Counted from the first letter of the stretch, positions 33,942 through 45,648 are shown. The stretch is DNA of 64,000 nucleotides from Physcomitrium patens (GCF_000002425.4 NC_037253.1:1889421-1953420); one strand, 5' to 3'. Notes: generated from the letters alone by a model not told the origin. Numbers and translations are program-made.

Positions 33942-35368
33942 GTCGTATTACATATCGTCCTGTTTGAAAATGTATTGGGCTTCTGGCTGTAGAAGGTGAG
34001 GTTGTATTTTACAAATAGCCAAGAATCTCAATATATTTTACCTTCATAAAAAAATATAATTTAAATTTTTATTCAAGGTGCTTAAATCTAATACAAAATA
34101 TTCAAAAATATTCTTCTTAATAATTTTAATTATATATAAATTCCAATTCTCTTATTACTTTCATAATAAGGTAATTTTGATTTTTTTTTGTAAGCTCTAA
34201 TCCTAATTAGCAAGCTTTAGCAAGCTGTAGCTCCTAATCTAATCGTGTACTTAGAGATTTTTTTTGCATATAAATGCCACTATAAGTCTTCTATGTGTTC
34301 AAAAAGAATTCACTCCAATCCAATTTACAAATTGTGAGAAAATATTCAAAAACCACATTGATGTTATTTGGCTGCTAGCTTGAAAATTGATACAACTGTT
34401 CCAGCACTAATTTTTCTTTTTCAAATCATTTACTTTTATTCAAATTTTTTGTATAACTTGATCTTTAAATTTCTTAATATCATGCCAAATTTCACTTTGA
34501 TCTGATTAATAGATCTTTAGATATCATAGAAATCCTATCCAACCTCAAACTGCCAACTTTTGAAACCTTCTTATACCAAAACCCAGATATTTCTAAACCA
34601 CACTATTAGATTATCACAAAATTTTACATACACTTAGCACACTCAATTAACCAAGCACTTTCAAATTTTGAACTATTGATGTCATATCAATCTTATGAAC
34701 TATTTGAGAGTACTAGTCCTAATTGTATTGCATGAATTCCAAGTCGCCAATATAAACCTTGACTTTGAATAATAATTGCTAAGTCAAATCAAATCCTACA
34801 AAAATAAACCTTATATCTTTGAAAGAAGCTCCAGGCTTATTCTTCAATTCTAATCATTGATCTTCAAATGTCTCCCTACTTTGCTTTAGGTCGTCATTTT
34901 TGTGGCTGGAGGTTTGATTTTGACCTTGTCTCACAAATGGTTGACTTTCGGATATTAATCTAACCTATCTTAGGAGCTTTTTAGTCCAATCCTATCCTTG
35001 CTTAACTTTAGTATCAACCATGCTAATTATTTTTTTCTTTTAATTTGATTTTATCAATTTGAGGTCTTTTTAAGGAAATAAAAAAATCTCTATAGCCTAG
35101 AAAGTAAAATTATTAACCAACCTTTAATCTACTAACTATTAAGACAAGAAAATAAACAAAGAGGCTATTATAAAAGTCATGTTTAAATATCTTAAATGAT
35201 TATTGAATCAAGATAATTAGATATTAATTAGAAATTAATTTTTGATTATATTTTTACCATATAGTTGTATTAAAATACGACAATGTATAAGAAGAATCAT
35301 AATTTTTTAATAATAATTGATTTTTTTAAAAAAAAAATTATACATCTTCTATTATTTTTGAAAATTTT
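33942..35368. mobile_element. Unclassified 1.4-kb insert in element F
   Basis: It interrupts the RNase H/RT homology. Its left end (CGTATTACATATCGTCCTG, then TTTGAAAATGTATTGGGC and GTAGAAGGTGAGGTTGTA) matches 52590-52690 and, more loosely, 31566-31620 and 41480-41530. There is no transposase, LTR pair or open frame over 60 codons. The identity of the element is unknown. Confidence 0.45.
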
Positions 35369-36200
35369 TAATCTATGATAGTCTCAACCTTCTTAGGATC
35401 CATCATAAGACTATCATTTAAAATGATGTACTCCAAGAATTAAACTTGAATAATGTGAAAATATACATTTTTCTATCTTAGTGTATAATCATGCATCACT
35501 TAATTTTTGTAATATACAAAAAATATGAACTTTATGTTTTTTTATATTCTTAGAATACATTAAGAAGTCTTCTAAATAAAAAATGATAAAATCATTGAAA
35601 AACTCACAAAAGATATTATTTATTAGGTATTGAAAGACAATTGGTACATTCATGAGTGCAAAAAGTATGATATTTTATTTGAAATGTCTATATCTAGTTC
35701 AAAATGTAATTTTTTATTCATCTCTTCTTGAATATATAAAAACTTTTATGTTCTTTATAGATCTATTTTAATATAAAACTTTGGTGAATTGAGTTGATGA
35801 AAAAGTTTTGAAATCAAAGATAGAGTTAAGCTATTCTTAAAGATGATCTTATTGAATCATTGATAGTCTACATTTATTTGCAGAGTTCGATCTTTTTTCT
35901 TCACAAATAAGATAGGAGCCTTGCTTGGAGATTTAAAATGGTATATTAAGTTTTTAGACAAATTTTCATTAATGTATTCTTTAGGTATAGCAAACTTATT
36001 TTGTAATAGGCTATAAATTAGTTTGAATGGTAGTTGAGCTTCTTCTTATAGATTGATGGAACAATCGTAGGGATGATGCTTTAAAAGAATATCTACATTC
36101 TTCTTTTCAAAAACATCTTCATAATCTTGATATTAGCTTGGAATTTTATTTAAAATATTTTTTCTATAAAAAATAAATATGGCATATATAACAAAAGTTG
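35369..36200 (-). pseudogene. RT remnant of element F
   Basis: In minus reading the counterparts of [14 protein letters not shown] (about 35410-35450), [13 protein letters not shown] (about 35640-35680), KKKDGS (about 35890) and [11 protein letters not shown] (about 36060-36110) are seen with many substitutions and indels. Confidence 0.75.
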
Positions 36201-36379
36201 ATTCTTTTCTTATAGTATGCAAAGAAAGCTCTTGTACCTATCAATAAGAATTTTGATGTATTAGACTTATGGATTTTTATTTGACTAGTAAAATCTTGAA
36301 CTAAAGTATAAGAAAAATTAGGGTTATAAGAAATCTAATTTATTTGAAGATTATATTTTTTTAGCTATAATAATTCTAC

Positions 36380-36720
36380 ATTAATTAAATTAGAAGAAAA
36401 TTTAAATAATATTAAATATTATTAAACTATTATGATTATTAGATGCTATATTTAAAGGAATATATTCATAGGTGATATCTCTAAAAGATAAAAAATAAAC
36501 ATCTATTACTTTTATATATATAGATTTGTTTTTTTACTTAAGGATATTTCTTATTTTTTGATAAAATCATTGTCTATAAAATAGGTTGAGGCTCTTAAAT
36601 CTAAAAAAATTGAGACTTTTTGATTTTTTGGTCTTAAACAAAATTTTATTATAAAACAAAGTCAAGGATAAAAAAAAAAGATAAGATCTTTATTAGATAT
36701 TGTACAAGATTTTAGTTGCA
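36380..36720 (-). pseudogene. Protease remnant of element F
   Basis: Counterparts of the LDSGASACFLDEEF block (about 36550-36620, plus reading ATTTAAGAGCCTCAACC region) and of the VEVIDGRPLS block (about 36490) are visible. No open frame. Confidence 0.65.
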
Positions 36721-36759
36721 CAATCATTGTTGTAGCTAGAGAAATTGGTTTTTTGATAC

Positions 36760-37650
36760 ATTGTCTTCTTTAGAAACCATGCTCCTTATTTTGTGGTTGC
36801 ATTTCTTCTTTGAAAAATGTTGAGCAGTGTACCTAGGTTCTCTACAATAAATGCATAATCCTTCTTGATAACTTTAAATCTTTATTTATTCTATAAGGAT
36901 TTCAATTTGTATAAGCTTTCATCTTCATAAATAAGCTTCTTTGAACTTGGAAGCTATTGCTATGGCTTAATTTGTATCTCTTCAATCAAATCTTTATTTA
37001 TGGCATCTTTCAAAGTATTGATTGTTGCATGCAATGGCTTAGGCAAAAAATTGCTCTAATAAGTCTGCTCTTGGCATTGTCAATAGTGAATCTTTAATTT
37101 TATTTTTTAATCCATATCAAAATTCATTGATAAGAGTCTTATTATTCCAATCTATTTCACAAGAAAGATTTTAGAATTTAGTAACATATATTGTAGCTAA
37201 ATATGATCTTCATAATAAAGATTGAAGTTTGATCTTTTTTACTCTTTTTTGAATACTTTCTCTAAATGTAGCTATAAAAAATTTCAAAAATAAATTCAAA
37301 TCATAGAATAGTTTTGAATCTTTTTCTATCAAAGATGAAAACCGAGCAAAAAAATACTTTTATAGAAAAGTGTTTCTATGAATTCAAATTGAGTAAAATC
37401 CATGAAAATATTGAAAAGTATGTAACCTTAGATAAAGCTTTACTTATTGTAAAAACCATCAAAATTTTGATCTTATTCTATCAAACATCTCTGATATACT
37501 TATCCTTGCCTTTTTTATACTTGTAATAAAAAGACTCCTCAAATTCAATTGTGAATTTTATCTACTTACTTTTCTTAAATGTACATTTTCTTGGTTGCAG
37601 ACTTTGAACTTCATTATTGATTTCTTCTATGGACATAAGAATAATACTTT
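36760..37650 (-). pseudogene. gag and zinc knuckle remnant of element F
   Basis: The knuckle counterpart (GLCIYCREPRYTAQHF-like, about 36790-36870) keeps some Cys/His codons; capsid counterparts run to about 37330. The last 300 bp match gag only loosely. A 70-codon open stretch at 37314-37526 is chance. Confidence 0.6.
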
Positions 37651-37664
37651 TGTAGTTGATGTTA

Positions 37665-38195
37665 GAGTATTATGGATATATATATTTTTTCTAATACTTT
37701 TTAATATGATTAAATAAAAATAAATAAAAATAAATTTATTTCATAATTATTTTTAGAAAATCTTTCTAAAAGCTTCATAGATGTTATTTTGACTTTACAT
37801 ATATTTGTAGTTGATTGATAAATTAGAAATTTGGGCAAAAAATTAACCATGTATTGATTGCTTATAGAATAAGTGAACTATATAGTGCACATATAGGAAA
37901 CTTGCCTTGTTAGTTAAGATACATATCTTTCAAAGTGAACATAGTTTGGAGATCTTATAAAAAATCACCACATAACTTGTAGTTAAGAGTATATATAGAA
38001 GCAAGAGTAAAGCCTTCTTTACTCTTATCAATGCCTTTATAATCCTTATTTTTGTTTCAAGACTTTATAGTCATTTTGTCTTTGGCAATAGCCATTATAA
38101 TTTAATACTATATCATTTTTGAATGATTTTCTAGTCTTTTTGAGTGACACAAGAATGTATTGATATTTTAGGTCTTTGAAGTTTATGTCCTAGAT
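37665..38195 (+). repeat. 5' LTR of element D
   Basis: Recognisable blocks are GATGTTATTTTGACTTTACA, TATATATAGAAGCAAGAGT, TTTGGCAATAGCCATTATA and a degenerate TCCTAGATA end. The same subfamily of LTR is at 42781-43277, 44655-45046 and 59948-60255. Confidence 0.7.
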
Positions 38196-38535
38196 AATTT
38201 GACAAGAGTGCTAACTCATTGATTTTTTCTTGTTTTAAAAGTGAGTGGATTATTCCACTACTTTTGTTGTATTTTGAAGGTTTTGGATTACCCATCTTTA
38301 AAAAAATTGTTTATTTTTCTAACACTATTTTTTTTTCTTAAAGAGAGTGGATTATCTTTCTTTGTAGAAATTTTTATTTGACATTAGAGATTGCAAATTA
38401 TCCTCTTTTAATTTTTCTTGAGGATTTTTGAAGTTGTTTGAAAAAAAAATAAATTATAGATATTATACTTGATAGAAGTAAGAATAGATTTGCAACTATT
38501 ATAAATCTTCTCAAACTTATCAACACTCTTAGGAT
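38196..38535 (+). other. Leader of element D
   Basis: Two copies of the leader unit: GAGTGGATTATTCC with TTTTGGATTACCC (38241-38292), and GAGTGGATTATC with TTGCAAATTATCC (38345-38405). This is the same duplicated layout as in family H. Confidence 0.6.
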
Positions 38536-39545
38536 GGAAATTTCATGCATCACTAGTGCCAACAAAGAAAACACTAATTCTATGCCTGTGAAAAAAGTAC
38601 AGAGTCTGTGTCAAGAAATTATGTAGTGAAAGGAAAAAAATAGATCGACTTCACAACCAAATCCAAGAAGTTTTATTTCTACAAATATAATGGGGACAAA
38701 GATTAGTAGACCTAAGAAGTTTGATGGAATAAGATTAAAATTTTAAAGATTTCTTCAATAAGTCAAGCTCTACTTAAGGTTGCATCCCTTCCATTACCTT
38801 AATAGATTTAATCAAGTTGGATTTATAAATGCACTTCTATTTCGAAGTGCTCTCTCTTGGTTTGTACTTTTGATGGAAAAGGATTTATTTCTAGAAATTA
38901 CTTCTAGAAATCAAATATCAAATTACTTCTAGAAATCTTTACAAAACTTATCAACTCTTTTATGATTTGAATTTATTTCTAGAAGTAAATATGGCCATAT
39001 TTGGAAAAAGTGATTAAGAAAGAATAATAGAGACTAAGCTCTTATCTTTACAATAAAGATCATAATTAGCTACTATATATATTAATGAATTTCAAAACCT
39101 TGCTTACAATATGCATTAAAATGATAAAGCCCTTATCAATCAATTTCAATGTAAGTTGACAAATAATGTCAAAGATTTGTTATTGGTGATGCCAAAAGCA
39201 GAATCTTTGAGACAATTTATTGATCAAGCTATTGCATGTGATAATTGATTATTTAAAAGACATCAAGAACAAAAATTTGATTGGAGAGGAACAAGTGAAG
39301 AATTGATAGAAACTCTTAAGTTTTCAAAAACTAATTCATTGAGGCCAAAACTAATGCAAATTGATATGATATATTTTAAATATCTTATTAAGTAAAAAAA
39401 GGTTCATCATCATTAAAAAGGTTTGTGTCTATATTATAAAAAATCCAAGTACATTACTCAATATTATCCAAAGAAATATTGCAATAACAAAATAAAGAGC
39501 ATGGTTGCTAAAGAGGACAATGTGTCAAAAAAAAAAATTCTTTAG
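38536..39545 (+). pseudogene. gag remnant of element D
   Basis: The capsid motif counterpart of PKKFDGTRLKF lies at about 38712-38745. The zinc knuckle counterpart at about 39420-39480 reads C-L-Y-Y-K-K-S-K-Y-I-T-Q-Y-Y-P-K-K, with two ligands lost. An internal duplication near 38880-38940 repeats the ATTACTTCTAGAAATC block. Frames are broken throughout. Confidence 0.7.
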
Positions 39546-39554
39546 TTACAATAG

Positions 39555-39900
39555 GGCTCGTGTGGTTGGGATCTTATGCAACTCCTAATAAAGGTCTTAT
39601 TTTATTTTTAGATCCCTCATCTTATTTTATAATAGAAGTTTTTTCAAAACCAAAATATCACAAAGTCTTAGTTTTGTTAGATTCAAGAGCCTCAGCTTAT
39701 TTTATAGACAAAGATTTTCTTAAAAAATATGATATATTTTTAATTAAAAAAATCAAAAATGTGCATGTAGAAGTAATAGATGGTCATTTATTAACTTTTG
39801 GAATATTACACATAAAAATATTCTTGTATAAGTAGCAACTACTAGTTATAATAGTTTAATAATATTTAATGTAATTAGATCTCTTTTTAATTTAATTATT
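39555..39900 (+). pseudogene. Protease remnant of element D
   Basis: An open stretch at 39560-39835 shows VLVLLDSRASAYFIDKDFLK and VHVEVIDGHLLTFG. The D-S-G has become D-S-R, as also seen in the family H copy. Sequence jumps from the protease end directly into RT at about 39905. Confidence 0.8.
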
Positions 39901-40330
39901 TTACACTATTCAAGTTGACTTTGTAGGATATATCATTTCAAATGATGGCCTTATGATGGATCTTAAAAAGGTTCAAACTATCATAAATTGGAAGATTTCA
40001 AAAACACTCAAAGATGTGCAATTCTTTTTGGAATTTGCCAATTATTACTTGATTTTTAACAAGATTTTTTTTTAAATTGCCGCTTGCTATACATACTTAA
40101 CATGTAAAGACAAATTTAAGTAGAAAAAATAAGTTGAAGCATCTTTTGAAGACTTAAAAATAATATTTACTTCTATACCAATCTTATATTATGTGGACTT
40201 TTTGAAGAAACTCTTTATAGAAATATATGCATCAAACTTTGCTATCGATGCCATTTTGTCACAAATGAAACCAAATAAAAAAATTCTTGGTAGCTTTTCA
40301 TTCTAAAAATTTTTAGTAGCCAAAATTAGT
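39901..40330 (+). pseudogene. RT end and RNase H fragment of element D
   Basis: Begins at the counterpart of [19 protein letters not shown] and continues through the thumb and the DASDFALGA-like RNase H start, to about 40310. Everything before FLGYII in RT is deleted. Confidence 0.75.
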
Positions 40331-40439
40331 AGCCATGATTTTTATTTTTATTTTTACTTATTTATTTTTTAATGGATTTTATCACAAATCTTTTAATCTT
40401 AAGTTTTTATGATTCTATATTTGTGACAGTAGATTTTTT

Positions 40440-40770
40440 TTATCAAGATGGCACATTTTGTACTATATACAAAATATATCTTAGGTGAAGAAATGACTAA
40501 ATTTTTTCTTGATAATATCTATTGCTATCATAGATCATCCAAAGATATTATATCATTGGATCTTGAATATCATAGAAAATTGATATAAATTGAGATATTA
40601 GAATATTATAGAATCTTGATGTAAATTGAGATATTAGAATATCTTATTCATTAATACAAATATGATATTAGTAAATACACATGATAGCTAATAAAAAATC
40701 TTGCAAATGCAACAACCAAAGTTGAAGCTTTTCATCAACAAAATCTATCAAAACTAAGATGAAGAATAGT
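40440..40770 (+). pseudogene. Integrase scrap and chromodomain end of element D
   Basis: The integrase counterpart KMAHFVLYTKYILGEEMTKF (about 40449-40508) and SKDIISLD are followed by a large deletion. The pol C-terminal counterpart (LANATTKVEAFHQQNLSKLR, about 40702-40760) then follows. Confidence 0.75.
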
Positions 40771-40863
40771 AAATCTTTATTATAATAGAAAAAATTCTAA
40801 AAAAAATAACATTCTATCTCTTATTCTTAATTGCTAATTTTTTGTATTTGTGATGCCCAAAAG

Positions 40864-41286
40864 ATGGAAAACCAATAATCAATAGATTCAACTCAAAAGC
40901 TACCACTTTTTGATTTATTGGATGAGCTATTGGAATTATCACAACCTTCAAAACAACATACTTGAAATGAAGATCTTCAAGAATAATATATCCTTCCTTG
41001 AATAGATGACAAGAGATAATGTATTTGATATCACAACTTTAAAAGAGACTTCCAATATTTGGTGATTTTATTAGAGGTAGAAACAACTTCTAATGGTGTT
41101 CTAAATATTTTATTTAAAGGAAGTTACGAAGGCCTCAACAATGATCAAATAACAAGGTGGTTTATCTGACCTATTTTGAGACACTATCAATGGCTTAGAG
41201 GACCTATCAATCATCTTCAAAGAAAATAAAGATCACAATATATGGCAAATATAATTTTTTATATCTTAAATTTTTTCAACATATGA
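40864..41286 (+). pseudogene. Extra ORF of element D, decayed but full length
   Basis: ATG at 40864 to TGA at 41284-41286 is 423 bp, exactly 141 codons, the same length as the intact copy at 54186-54608, despite several in-frame stops. Conserved parts include DSTQ, LVILLEVE, LFKGSYEGLNNDQITRWF and HYQWLRGPINHLQRK. This copy is in one of the most degraded elements, so the length match is a strong alignment anchor. Confidence 0.75.
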
Positions 41287-41333
41287 TAACCGATCTTTAT
41301 GAAACTTGTCTTTAGAAGGAAAAATAATGTCAC

Positions 41334-41480
41334 AATGTCAAGAGGGCAAGCCTCTTTGGAAGAATACATAGTCCTTGATTGCAAGTGGGTTATAAAAAGT
41401 ACAATGTTATCCAAATGAAGTCAAATGTAAAAGGATAGCCAAAGACTAAGTACAAAATTTAGACTAATTTCTTTCTTGTA
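41334..41480. other. Junction DNA after element D
   Basis: Begins at what should be the 3' LTR start (TGTCAC) but continues with unrelated sequence. The short reading VLDCKWVIKS near 41371 faintly recalls a copia RT block. I cannot classify it. Confidence 0.3.
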
Positions 41481-42780
41481 CCAAGATGTATTGAATCCCT
41501 AATTCAAATCTTAAATTCAAACTTTATTTTATTAAAATACCTATAATTCACTTATTACTAATTTAATCTAAGAAAAATTTAGCTTTTTGAGCTAAATTCA
41601 AGCTACAAACTTCAAAATTTTAAAATCCATAAATAAAATCTTGAAAAAATGAAAGCCAAACTGAGGAATTAAATTGGCCGCTGCTGCAGTTTGTGCTTCA
41701 AAATCCCCATCTACAAATTAGCTTGAATCTCCTTTGTCACAACTCTTATTCTTGCATGTTAAGGCTTCTTAGAAAGCTAAAAATGATCTCTATCTTCTTT
41801 CAAATTTTTAAAATAAAAAATCTAATAAATGGTATAGAAAATATCAAATCAGACTTGAATTCTGCAATCTAAAAATTCCACCAAACTTCCTTCTATAAAT
41901 TTATATGAATCTGCCTCACCACAACTCTCCTTCTTGTGTAAAATAACTTGTTGAAAAGCTAACAACAAGATCCAGATTCCCTCAAAATTTCAAATAAAAA
42001 GATGAAAATTTTGAAAATGTAATAGAAAACCTTGAACTAGTCTTGAATTTCGCCACCTAAAAAACTCTAGCAATTCTCTTCTCACAAATCTGCTTAAATC
42101 TCTCTTTTCATAGCTCTACTTCTTGCATATAATATGTTTTTGAAAAGCTAACAATAAAATCTAACTTCCCTCAAAATTTCAAAATAAGAAGAAGAAAATA
42201 TGAAAAATGGCATAAAAACTCCTAACCAATTTTAAATCTTGCTGCCTAAAAACTCTAGCAACTCCTCTTTTTACAAATTTGCATGGTTCTCCCTCCTAAT
42301 AGCTACATTTTTTGTATGCTATAGCTTATTAGAAAGCTAAAAATATGTTGTAATTTCTCTCAAAATTTCAAAACAAAAAGATGAAAATTTTGTAAGTGGC
42401 CTTCAAAACCCCAAACCACTCTTGAATCTTGCTTCTTCTCAAAAAAATCTAGCAACCTCCCTTTTCCCTCCTTTTGATCTCCAATCCCTTTCCCTTCCAA
42501 AATTAAAATTTTTAATACCAAAAATTCCTATTCCTAATGTTTTCTTAATATCTATCTTGAATCACTATAGAGCTAGGTATTTATTCTAAAAGACCATACT
42601 CATAAGCTCAAATAATCCATTCAAGACAAAAATTTCATATTCTAAACTTTATTCAAATTTATAAATGTATTAGTATTATATTCTTCTTCCTTCTTTCTAT
42701 AAATAAAAATAATTATTTTCTAAATATCTTTGATGCATTTAAATAAAATACATCACAAAAACATTTATACATATTTATTT
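41481..42780. mobile_element. Unclassified insert containing tandem repeats of about 187 bp
   Basis: Its left end (TTCTTGTACCAAGATGTATT, then GAATCCCTAATTCAAATC) resembles the repeat edge at 31575 (TTCTTGCTTGAGAATGTATT). The body holds the four-unit array at 41714-42462. It lies between the purine tract of element D and LTR sequence at 42781, consistent with insertion or recombination in the 3' LTR of D. Confidence 0.4.
41714..42462 (+). repeat. Tandem array, four diverged units of about 187 bp
   Basis: Units start at about 41714, 41895, 42085 and 42274 (spacings 181, 190, 189). Each has CAAATTTGCTTGAATCTCCC-like start, ACAACTCTACTTCTTGCAT, GAAAAGCTAACAA, CCCTCAAAATTTCAAA, TCTTGAATCTTGC and AAAAACTCTAGCAACTCC-like blocks. 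Identity between units is moderate, so the array is old. Confidence 0.85.
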
Positions 42781-43277
42781 TAATATTTATCAATATGATT
42801 AAGTAGAAGTATATAAAAAAATATTTCTTTCATAATATTTTCTAGAAAATCTTTTTAGATACTGCTTTGAGTTTATATGTACTATTAGTTGATTGGTAGA
42901 TTAGAAACTTGGTCAAAAAATTAATCACATGTTAGTAGCTTGCAAAACAAGCTATCTATGTAATACACTTAAAGAAAACTTGCCTTATAAGTTAAGATAT
43001 ATGTCTTATAAAGTCAATATATTTTAGAGGTCTTATAAGACATCACCATATAGCTTTTAGTTAAGAATATATATAGAAGCAAGAATGAAGCCTTCTGCAC
43101 TCTTGTCAATGAATTTGTAGTCTTTAGTCTTGTTTCAAGTCTTTTTAGTCTTCTTGTCTTTGGCAATAATCATTTTAGTTTAATATTATATCATCATTGA
43201 GTGATTTTTTAGTCTTTTTGAGTGACACAAGAGTATATTGATATTTTAGTTCTTTAAGAATCATGTCCTTGATATAG
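42781..43277 (+). repeat. Family A-type LTR, D subfamily
   Basis: Blocks match 37665-38195 in order: GTAGAAGTATATA, ACTGCTTTGAGTTTATATGT, TAAGAATATATATAGAAGCA, TCTTTGGCAATAATC, GAGTGACACAAGAGTAT, TCATGTCCTTGATA end. It is either the displaced 3' LTR of element D or a solo LTR. Confidence 0.7.
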
Positions 43278-44165
43278 TAATATATGAAGTTTCTATCCTA
43301 AAAGTATTGACAAGCTTTTGAAGATTTATAATGGTTGTAAATATATTTTTTTTGTCAAAAATAGCATCCATAATTTTTCTTTCTATAGACAACTCAAACA
43401 AATCTACAAGTCAAATTAAAACATGATTATCTACAACTTCTAATATCAAATGAAAATTTCTACAAAGAAGAATAGTTTACTCTTTTTAAGAAAAAAATCA
43501 CTATTAAGAAACTAAATTATTAAATTAAAGGTAGATAGTCTATATCCCTTAAAATACAACAATAAAAGTAAGGTAGTTCACTTTTTTTAAAAAAGCAAGA
43601 CAAGAACAATGAATTAGTACTCTTATCAAACTCTTAAGGATATAAATCTTATAGAACCAAAAATTCAATACATTCTTGTGTAATTCAAAAAAAATAGATA
43701 TTCACTCAAAATTAATTTAGTATTAAAATTGATATGGCTATTGCAAAAGATATGAAAACTAAAATGTCTCAAAGTAAGACTAAAGAATAGAAAAGTATTA
43801 ACAAGAGTGAAGAAGGCTTTATTCTTATTTCTATATACACTATCTAACTAAAAGTTATATGGTGATATTTTATGGAACCTTCAATATGAGTCTAACTTAT
43901 GAGACACGTGCTTAATTTATAAGACAAGTTTTTTTATATGCATGCTACGTAGTTAGCTTGTTTTATAAGCTATTAGCACGTGCAATATGTGATCAACTTG
44001 TTGGCCAAGTTTCTAACCTATCAATCAACTACAAGTACATTAAAAGTCAAATATGCATCTATGCAACTTTTAAGAAGCTTCGCTACAAGATAATATCAAA
44101 TCTACATATATTTATCTTATATCTAAGACTTAATATATATATAAATATGTATGTCTATGAAAAAA
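43278..44165 (-). mobile_element. 5' end of another D-subfamily element: gag start, leader, LTR
   Basis: The plus sequence 43278-43620 is the reverse complement of element D's gag start and leader (for example CTATCCTAAAAGTATTGACA, AAATTTCTACAAAGAAGAAT, AGTTTACTCTTTTTAAG). It is followed by a minus-orientation LTR at about 43640-44165 (GATATGGCTATTGCAAAAGA, TCTATATACACTATCTAAC, AAGTTTCTAACCTATCAATC). It meets the plus-orientation LTR at 43277 head to head. The rest of the element is absent. Confidence 0.65.
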
Positions 44166-44190
44166 TTTATGTACTTGTAGTGCTTAAGAA

Positions 44191-44615
44191 TTGAAGAACC
44201 AAAAACTAGTAGATTCAACTCAAGAACTATCATTTGCTAACTTGTTAAATAAAATATTATAATTGTCACAACCTTTAAGATAATATAATAGAAATGAAGA
44301 TGCTCAAGAATGATAGGTTCTTACTTAAATATATAGCAAGATACAATATATTTGATATCACAACTTTGAAAAAGATTCATAATATTTGGTGATTTTATTG
44401 GAGGTAGGAACGATCCCTAATGGTATTACAAATGTTTTGTTTGAAAGAAGTTACAAAGACCTCAACAACAAGCAAATAATACGGTGGTCTTTTTGCCTTA
44501 AAATAAGATATCATCAATGGTTGAAGGAACCTATTGACTACCATCAAAGAAAACAAAGATCATATAATATGTAGCAAATATAATTTATTGCATCTTGGAC
44601 TTTATCAATATGTGA
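44191..44615 (+). pseudogene. Extra ORF, fifth copy, decayed
   Basis: The start codon counterpart is TTG at 44191 and the stop TGA at 44613-44615 (425 bp, one small indel). The open part 44386-44574 reads MVILLEVGTIPNG, TNVLFERSYKDLNNKQII and RYHQWLKEPIDYHQRKQR, plainly homologous to the copy at 54186-54608. Rearranged LTR sequence precedes it and a purine tract plus LTR follows, so only the 3' end of its element survives. Confidence 0.75.
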
Positions 44616-44654
44616 TCGTAGCTCTTCATAGAATTCGTACTTAAAAGGGAAGAT

Positions 44655-45046
44655 AATATTTTAGACATATATATTTATTTTAATAATTATTTATATAATA
44701 TAAATAAATAGAAGTAGATTAAAGTAATTAAATTTGATGATATATTATAGAAAAGCTTCTTAGAAGCTTTATAAATATAACTTTGATTTTATATATATTT
44801 TTAGTTGATTAAAAATTTGGCCAATAAGTTAGCCACATATCACATATAATGATAGCTTGTGGTATAAGTTAACTATGTGCTGTACTTATAGAGAATTTAT
44901 CTTGTAAGTTAAGACACATGACTTGAAAGTTGCACATGTGTCAAAGATCCTGAAATAGAATATTGCTATATAGTTCCTAATTAGATAATATATATGGAAG
45001 CAAGAGTGAAGCCTTCTTCACTCTTATCAATGTCTTTCTAATCTTT
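44655..45046 (+). repeat. Older D-subfamily LTR, left part (continues at 51444)
   Basis: Follows AAAAGGGAAGATAAT (purine tract, about 44646). Contains TATATATGGAAGCAAGAGTG and ends at TAATCTTT, where copy B is inserted. The remaining part lies at 51444-51592, so this LTR was split by copy B. Confidence 0.75.
45042..45046 (+). repeat. Target site duplication TCTTT, left
   Basis: TCTTT directly before the copy B left LTR; identical TCTTT at 51439-51443. Confidence 0.85.
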
Positions 45047-45607
45047 TGTCAAGGACAAGAACTCGATGAAAAAATAGTTCAGACAAGTAAGCCTTCACTC
45101 AAAGAAAAGTAACAAAATATGAATAATAAGTATGTATTTTGAAAAGAGAAACTAGAATGGCTATTGCCAAAAGACAAGAAAACTAGAGACCCTTGAAACT
45201 AGACTAGAAGCAAGAAAGGAGTTGACAAGAGTGAAGAAGCCTTCACTCTTGTCTCTATATATACTATCTAACTAGGGGCTACGTGGCGACGTTCTATAGG
45301 ACCTCCAATATGTGTTGACTTTGTAGGACACATGCCTTGACTTACAAGGCAAGTTTTTCTACGTGTGGGCCACATAGTTAGCTTGATCTTCAAGCTAACA
45401 ACATGTGTGGCACATGGCCAACTTGTTGACCACGTTTCTAATCCAAAAAGTCAATTAAAGACACCTATGAAGTCAAAGCAGCGTCTAGGAAGTTTCTAGG
45501 AAGCTTCTATATTAAATATTATAGAATTAACTTACTTTTATCTACTTTTACTTACTTCTACCTATTTCTATATGTAATTATTAGCTTACATGATTATGGC
45601 CGTGACA
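45047..45607 (-). repeat. 3' LTR of copy B, 561 bp
   Basis: On the minus strand starts TGTCACGGCCATAATC and ends TTGTCCTTGACA. The minus-strand TATATATAG promoter box lies at about 45255-45263, with the ACGTGG core at 45282-45287 just upstream. The purine tract AAGGGGAGGTAA (plus 45608-45619) adjoins the LTR start. Confidence 0.95.
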
Positions 45608-45648
45608 TTACCTCCCCTTCTAGAGACGAGTTCCACGAGGAGCGGTCA

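Larger units (their letters stand above)
33560..37650 (-). mobile_element. Family A-type element F, decayed, split by a 1.4-kb insert
   Basis: On the minus strand: gag (about 37650-36870), zinc knuckle, protease, RT (36180-35370), an unrelated insert (about 35368-33942), and RNase H (33940-33560), where it is truncated. Counterpart sequence to copy B is recognisable almost throughout, but the frame is destroyed. About 100 bp of RT sequence that should sit at the insert is missing. Confidence 0.75.
37660..41333 (+). mobile_element. Family A-type element D, internally deleted
   Basis: Plus-strand order: 5' LTR (about 37665-38195), leader, gag, zinc knuckle, protease, a fragment of RT, part of RNase H, a short integrase piece, the chromodomain end, the extra ORF and a purine tract (AGAAGGAAAAATAATGTCA at about 41315-41333). 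The body of RT and most of integrase are deleted. Sequence that could be its 3' LTR lies at 42781-43277, displaced by unrelated DNA. Confidence 0.75.

Noticed and set aside
41360-41400. copia RT scrap (DCKWVIK)
   Set aside because: Only one short word matches; the flanking residues do not follow the copia RT pattern.
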